64,000 nt of DNA, from assembly GCA_030015575.1 (NCBI GenBank), contig JASDDO010000001.1, positions 514,037,772-514,101,771 of the forward strand, given 5' to 3'. Below the pieces are notes generated by a model that was not told where the DNA came from, did not search any database, and was given only the letters and a program-made list of their open reading frames with translations. Numbering within the stretch: position 1 is the first letter of the stretch; every line of letters starts with the position of its first letter. This DNA comes from Agapanthus africanus. Its lineage: Eukaryota; Streptophyta; Magnoliopsida; Asparagales; Amaryllidaceae. The translations under genes were made by a program, and so were the position numbers. Below, in pieces: positions 60,361 through 64,000 of the stretch.

Positions 60361-62014
60361 CCTCCCCCGCATCAAAACAAGGAACAACTTGGAGCAGTGA
60401 AAAAAGGAGGACACGGAGAGTAACTAGGGTGAGTACAATTGTCTGATTCCAAAAGGCCGAACCTGTGTTGCGCTCGTGACGCGATCGTGCTGCTGCCGCT
60501 GCCGCTGCCGGACCCTCGTCGACACGTCTCCAGGCAAGTTTAATACTTGCTTCATGCTACTTGTGATATTACATTTCAATCACCTTTAATTCCCGCTTAT
60601 ACTTTTCGTGTAAAATTGTTATAAGTTATGTGTCTGATATACGACCCCAATGAAAACCTTCAATTAATTTGACGAAATTTGATTGCATATTGTGGCCCGT
60701 GTGATAATGAACCTAGTGTAGAAGTTTCACTGAAAAATATGACTGTTAACGACTTAAACGAACACCCCCACTTACACCCGTAAAAACTGAATATTTCCTG
60801 CACCTGAAAATCGTTAAAATCACAATAAATTATGTACATATTGAAATGAGGCGTTCGAGAGCTCAAATTGAAGCCGACTTGACGACTTGTAACTATGTAC
60901 AAGTTCTTAAGTATTTCTGTACTGAAATTATGACAAGAAGTGGTTCGGAGAGCAGCTCTGGACTGCTGTCCAGAACAACTCTGGTTATTGTTTTCTGTCC
61001 CATAATGTTTACTAATTTGTTTCCTGAACTCGTATGTTGCAGAACCCTACACCTTATTTAATATGAATTTGTTAACAAAATAACGCAAGTGATTTCACCA
61101 TGTTTCATCGTCGTTTACTATTTAAAATGCAATTTAAAAGATCGGGACGTATAGCAGTCCCAAACAGAACCAGAACTGATACCCCAATGTTGAATAGTGG
61201 ATAACTCCTGACATACAGACGCGATTGAGAATCTGTCTATTGCGTTGAAAACCTTACTAAAAATCCTAGATTTCATTCAACTGCAGCATCGCTAAAATCT
61301 GATCCCAACTGGGATTAAAATGCGTTGCAAAATGTACTTCCGATTCTGAAACCGGATTTCCAGCAGTGCACGCTTAAAATGAAATGGCCATATCTAGTGA
61401 TCCTGAAGCCCGGTCGACATGAAACCAAATTTTCTGGATAGATAATCAAACATAATACTTATCCCCTGTTCATTGTTTCGCTAAATTGTGCACGTATGAT
61501 TTATGATGAATTATGCAAGTGGTAGAATATCGTTTGATGACATCTTAACCATGCCTTAAATACTGTTTTCTCATCACCTCATATATATATCGCTGCATTG
61601 GTAACTTAGTGATCATGTGCATTACCCAGTATTAGGTATTAGTGGTGATTGTGGCAAGTACGTTAGTGTTCGTGCATGAGTGGATAAGTGAAAGTGACAC
61701 GTACTTGTACACAATCAGTGGACCCTATTATTCTATTGCATTATCGACATTTGTGGGACGTGTATAAGTGTGACTATAAGTGGTATGGGACACTTATGGA
61801 AGCACTTGTATGGGTGTCATAGGTAAGGCACCAAACATTGTCCATCTATCTCGGGTATCAGTCGGGACGTGCTTGATGGAGATCCTGTCTCCAGTTCTCA
61901 CGCAGACTTGTCATGGACCGACCGGTATTTGAGATTATGGTTGGCGTTTGATGTAGACCACGGGGTGTGGGGTAGTTTGAGTGTGAGTTCAACAGAATCT
62001 CGGGAGTCCCATGC

Positions 62015-62018
<4 letters not shown>

Positions 62019-62068
<50 letters not shown>
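62019..62068. repeat. (AT)25 microsatellite
   Basis: A pure AT dinucleotide run of 50 bases inside D2. Confidence 0.97.
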
Positions 62069-62070
<2 letters not shown>

Positions 62071-62753
62071 AGATTTACAGGGTACATAATTATTACCGTG
62101 AGTTATATTTTGGGTCCGTGGTCCCTTGCCCTTGGGTCCTACCCTTGGGTGGAGGACACTCGCGGGTGGTTGACTCTCACACTTGGACTGACGATAGGCT
62201 TAGTGACCTGTATAGTGAGACTTAGAGACTGATAGGGATAGGAACATTGACATGCATTACTTACTGTATTGACACACCTGACATATTATTTTACTGCTTT
62301 ACTGGTCACCTGCTCTATTATACACCCACATCGGCTACTTCTCGTTCACATCTTTTCCCTTGATTTTACTGTTACATTTCATTATGATTATACGAGTTAC
62401 TACTTGTACCTATATATATTGCTATCGTGTCGCTCTAACGACCTGAGTATGCATGCTCAGAGTGATAAGTGGACTTAGCCTGGACCAGGACTAGACGTAC
62501 CTTGAGGACATCGCGGACATTTTGATTAGCTACCCAGAACTATACTCTTTTGATTCCCGTCTGGTTAGTTCTTTGTATTTGTCTTGATTTTTATACTGCA
62601 TTTCTCATTACCTGTGCATTGTATTACTGGTTACCACATAAAGCTAGAAGCCGAAGTGTGACTACGGCAGGATATTTTCTTGACCGTAGGAACATGGCTG
62701 GCCTTGTCAACCCCTCGTATTCCGTATTTTGGGAAGCGGGGCATGACAGAACC

Positions 62754-64000
62754 GTTAGATGTAATGAGATCTAATGATTACATACTCTTATCCATTAACG
62801 AATTGATACTAGATCGATGACGATTTATCGAGGTTAAAGATCTTGCGACGAAACTAGGGTTTCCTCATCTCATCTTTTGTCCTTTCGATGAATCTCATTC
62901 ACAAACTAGCTTCTTGTAAATCAAATAATCGATCGTTGATCTCTAGTTCAGAGCGAAAGTAATCAAGAAAGCATTTCGCATCGAAACTAGATCGTCGATC
63001 ATTCGATTTCCAAGAATTTACAAACGTTATAGGACTTAAGAATTGTAAAAGAATCTAAATCATCATCATTCTATCGATCGTCTCGACTCCTTTACGAGTG
63101 GGGTTTTACTCAAACATTATCACAAAGAACACATTCAAGAATCTAGATTGAATCATAATACTTGAATTAAAAAGATAAGCAAGATAAAAGAATTGTCACC
63201 TTTATTATATCAACAAATTCGTTACAACTCTCAAGAACTATAAGAGGAAGGAACTTGATTTTCGATTTTGGCGTCGCTCAGCTCCTTGAGTCGCGGATCG
63301 GCTTGGATCACTTGCTCCGATGAAGTCTGGCGTCGCTCTCCAAAGGATCGAAGGTTTCAAGCTTCATTTGGTACTCGGAATTCTTGATCTTGGCTTTAGA
63401 ATTGGAATTAGGGTTAGGGTTTTGAGGCACAAGTTGTGTCACTCAACTTGCGGGGGAGATGGATGTAGAATCCAATTGATGAACAACCTTCAAACCTAGA
63501 TCTAGGTTTCCTTTTATAAGCCTCATAACCCTAGATCTAGGATTCAAATTTCCCTCCAAAAGTTTGTTATAGAGAGGCTTCTAGAAATAGTTTGTTGGAG
63601 GGATACTTCTAGAACTAGGTTGTTAGTTGGCTTGCTTTGGAAGCTTGGAGGTTGATTGGCTTAATCATGATTAGCTTCATTAATGATCCTTGCTGATCTG
63701 GCAGAAACTCTGGAGAATTCTAGAAATTGCAGTGTCTTGATGAGGTTCTGACCTTGAGGGAAGAATAATGAAGCAAAGCAGAGGAGATGACGTGGCAAGA
63801 CTGCCGCGGATCCGCGGCACGTGCCTCCTCAGGCCGTGGATCCGCGGTCACGTGAGGGGTTTAGGGCTTCATCTTTCCAGTGCTGCTTCCTGCTGAATTC
63901 TTGGTAATTTTCTGATATGTTGATTCTCACAATTCCTTATACATTACTACCAGATCTCAAGTCTTTGAGTTGGCGTATTTTTAACAGCATTTTTCATTGA
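62754..64000 (-). repeat. 5' LTR of E, right part (runs off the window)
   Basis: Continues the 3' LTR sequence from 51220 onward to about 52474. It contains the promoter copy: TATA at 63510-63520 and the palindrome and G-box pair at 63803-63854. About 250 bp of LTR should follow beyond the window edge. Confidence 0.9.

Larger units (their letters stand above)
58532..62748 (+). mobile_element. Insertion D2: 4.2-kb solo LTR, chromovirus type
   Basis: Begins TGTAATACCCAG and ends GGGGCATGACA, with perfect TSD GAACC (58527-58531, 62749-62753). It interrupts the 5' LTR of E, whose sequence resumes at once. No PBS, polypurine tract or pol is visible. Plant chromoviruses of the Tekay/Del type often have long LTRs starting TGTAATACCC; that identification is inferred from the ends. 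The first half is pyrimidine-rich (58640-60400), with a 354-codon Ser/Pro/Leu frame that is only a read-through of CT repeats. Confidence 0.82.
1..64000 (-). mobile_element. Giant nested Tat-lineage Ty3/gypsy retrotransposon (host of all other insertions)
   Basis: Minus-strand blocks occur in the order gag, protease, RT, RNase H, a second RNase H, integrase, a tandem-repeat 3' region and an antisense ORF. This is the order known for the Tat lineage (Ogre, Grande and Retand relatives). Removing the TSD-flanked insertions rejoins reading frames: at B, residues ...CNPHQ run straight into HVAQF..., and at D1 ...PSYI runs into VESIP.... Both LTRs lie outside the window, so total length is unknown. 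Every coding block carries stops or frameshifts, so this copy is dead. The assignment to Tat rests on the second RNase H placed before integrase, the antisense ORF and the repeat-rich 3' region. Exact family is not determined. Confidence 0.78.
50889..64000 (-). mobile_element. Element E: Athila-like gypsy element with gag and protease only
   Basis: Minus strand. 3' LTR 50889-52719, polypurine tract to its right, non-coding 52734-54185, protease 54186-55334, gag 55377-56960, leader, PBS 58179-58197, 5' LTR from 58200 past the window edge, split by D2. RT, RNase H and integrase are absent, so it depends on a related active element or is a deletion product. Gag and protease blocks and the tRNA-Asp primer support the Athila lineage. 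Its outer TSD cannot be checked because the right end is outside. Confidence 0.88.

Noticed and set aside
59359..60423. 354-codon plus-strand ORF rich in Ser, Pro and Leu
   Set aside because: It is a read-through of CT-rich and C-rich repeats inside the solo LTR D2; the second half is only SLSLS-type repeats and no domain is present.

Overview
This is plant nuclear DNA made almost entirely of nested LTR retrotransposons. I recognise no host protein-coding gene, tRNA, rRNA or CRISPR array. The evidence is Ty1/copia and Ty3/gypsy polyprotein fragments, primer-binding sites matching initiator tRNA-Met and tRNA-Asp, TG...CA LTR ends and 5-bp target duplications. The species cannot be named from this sequence, but the Tat-like, Athila-like and chromovirus-like (Tekay/Del) LTRs are typical of flowering-plant heterochromatin.

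The outermost layer is one very large decayed Tat-lineage Ty3/gypsy element on the minus strand, with both of its LTRs outside the window. Read right to left: leader (50.9-50.7 kb), gag N part (50.7-49.1), [insertion B], gag core and zinc knuckles (28.5-26.4), protease (26.4-25.3), a gag-like linker (25.1-24.1), RT and RNase H (24.0-22.6), second RNase H (22.6-22.2), [insertion D1], integrase (18.2-16.7), a 3' region of several tandem-repeat families (16.5-13.9 and 3.6-3.3, split by insertion A), and an antisense, intron-bearing extra ORF on the plus strand (2.66-0 kb).

Into it inserted: copia A (3587-13897, TSD GGTGG); D1 (18201-22223, about 4 kb, LTR-like); copia B (28496-49106, TSD GCTGA), whose 5' LTR was later hit by copia C (30579-40846, minus strand, TSD GCTTT, LTRs nearly identical, so the youngest); and Athila-like E (50889 to beyond 64000, minus strand, gag-protease only), whose 5' LTR was hit by D2 (58532-62748, TSD GAACC, a chromovirus-type solo LTR with a CT-rich tract).

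Copies A, B and C belong to one copia group with 2.2-2.3 kb LTRs. Each has a 2-3 kb non-coding leader where gag should be; a 3' splice-site-like sequence precedes pol in A and B. The most unusual signal is a set of short inverted repeats, many with 3-nt loops, in the LTRs and leaders. Their arms differ between copies yet stay complementary. A paired CCGCGG module also sits about 200-240 nt after the PBS in all three copia copies and in the unrelated Athila-like element. All comparisons were by eye; no alignment, folding or database search was run.
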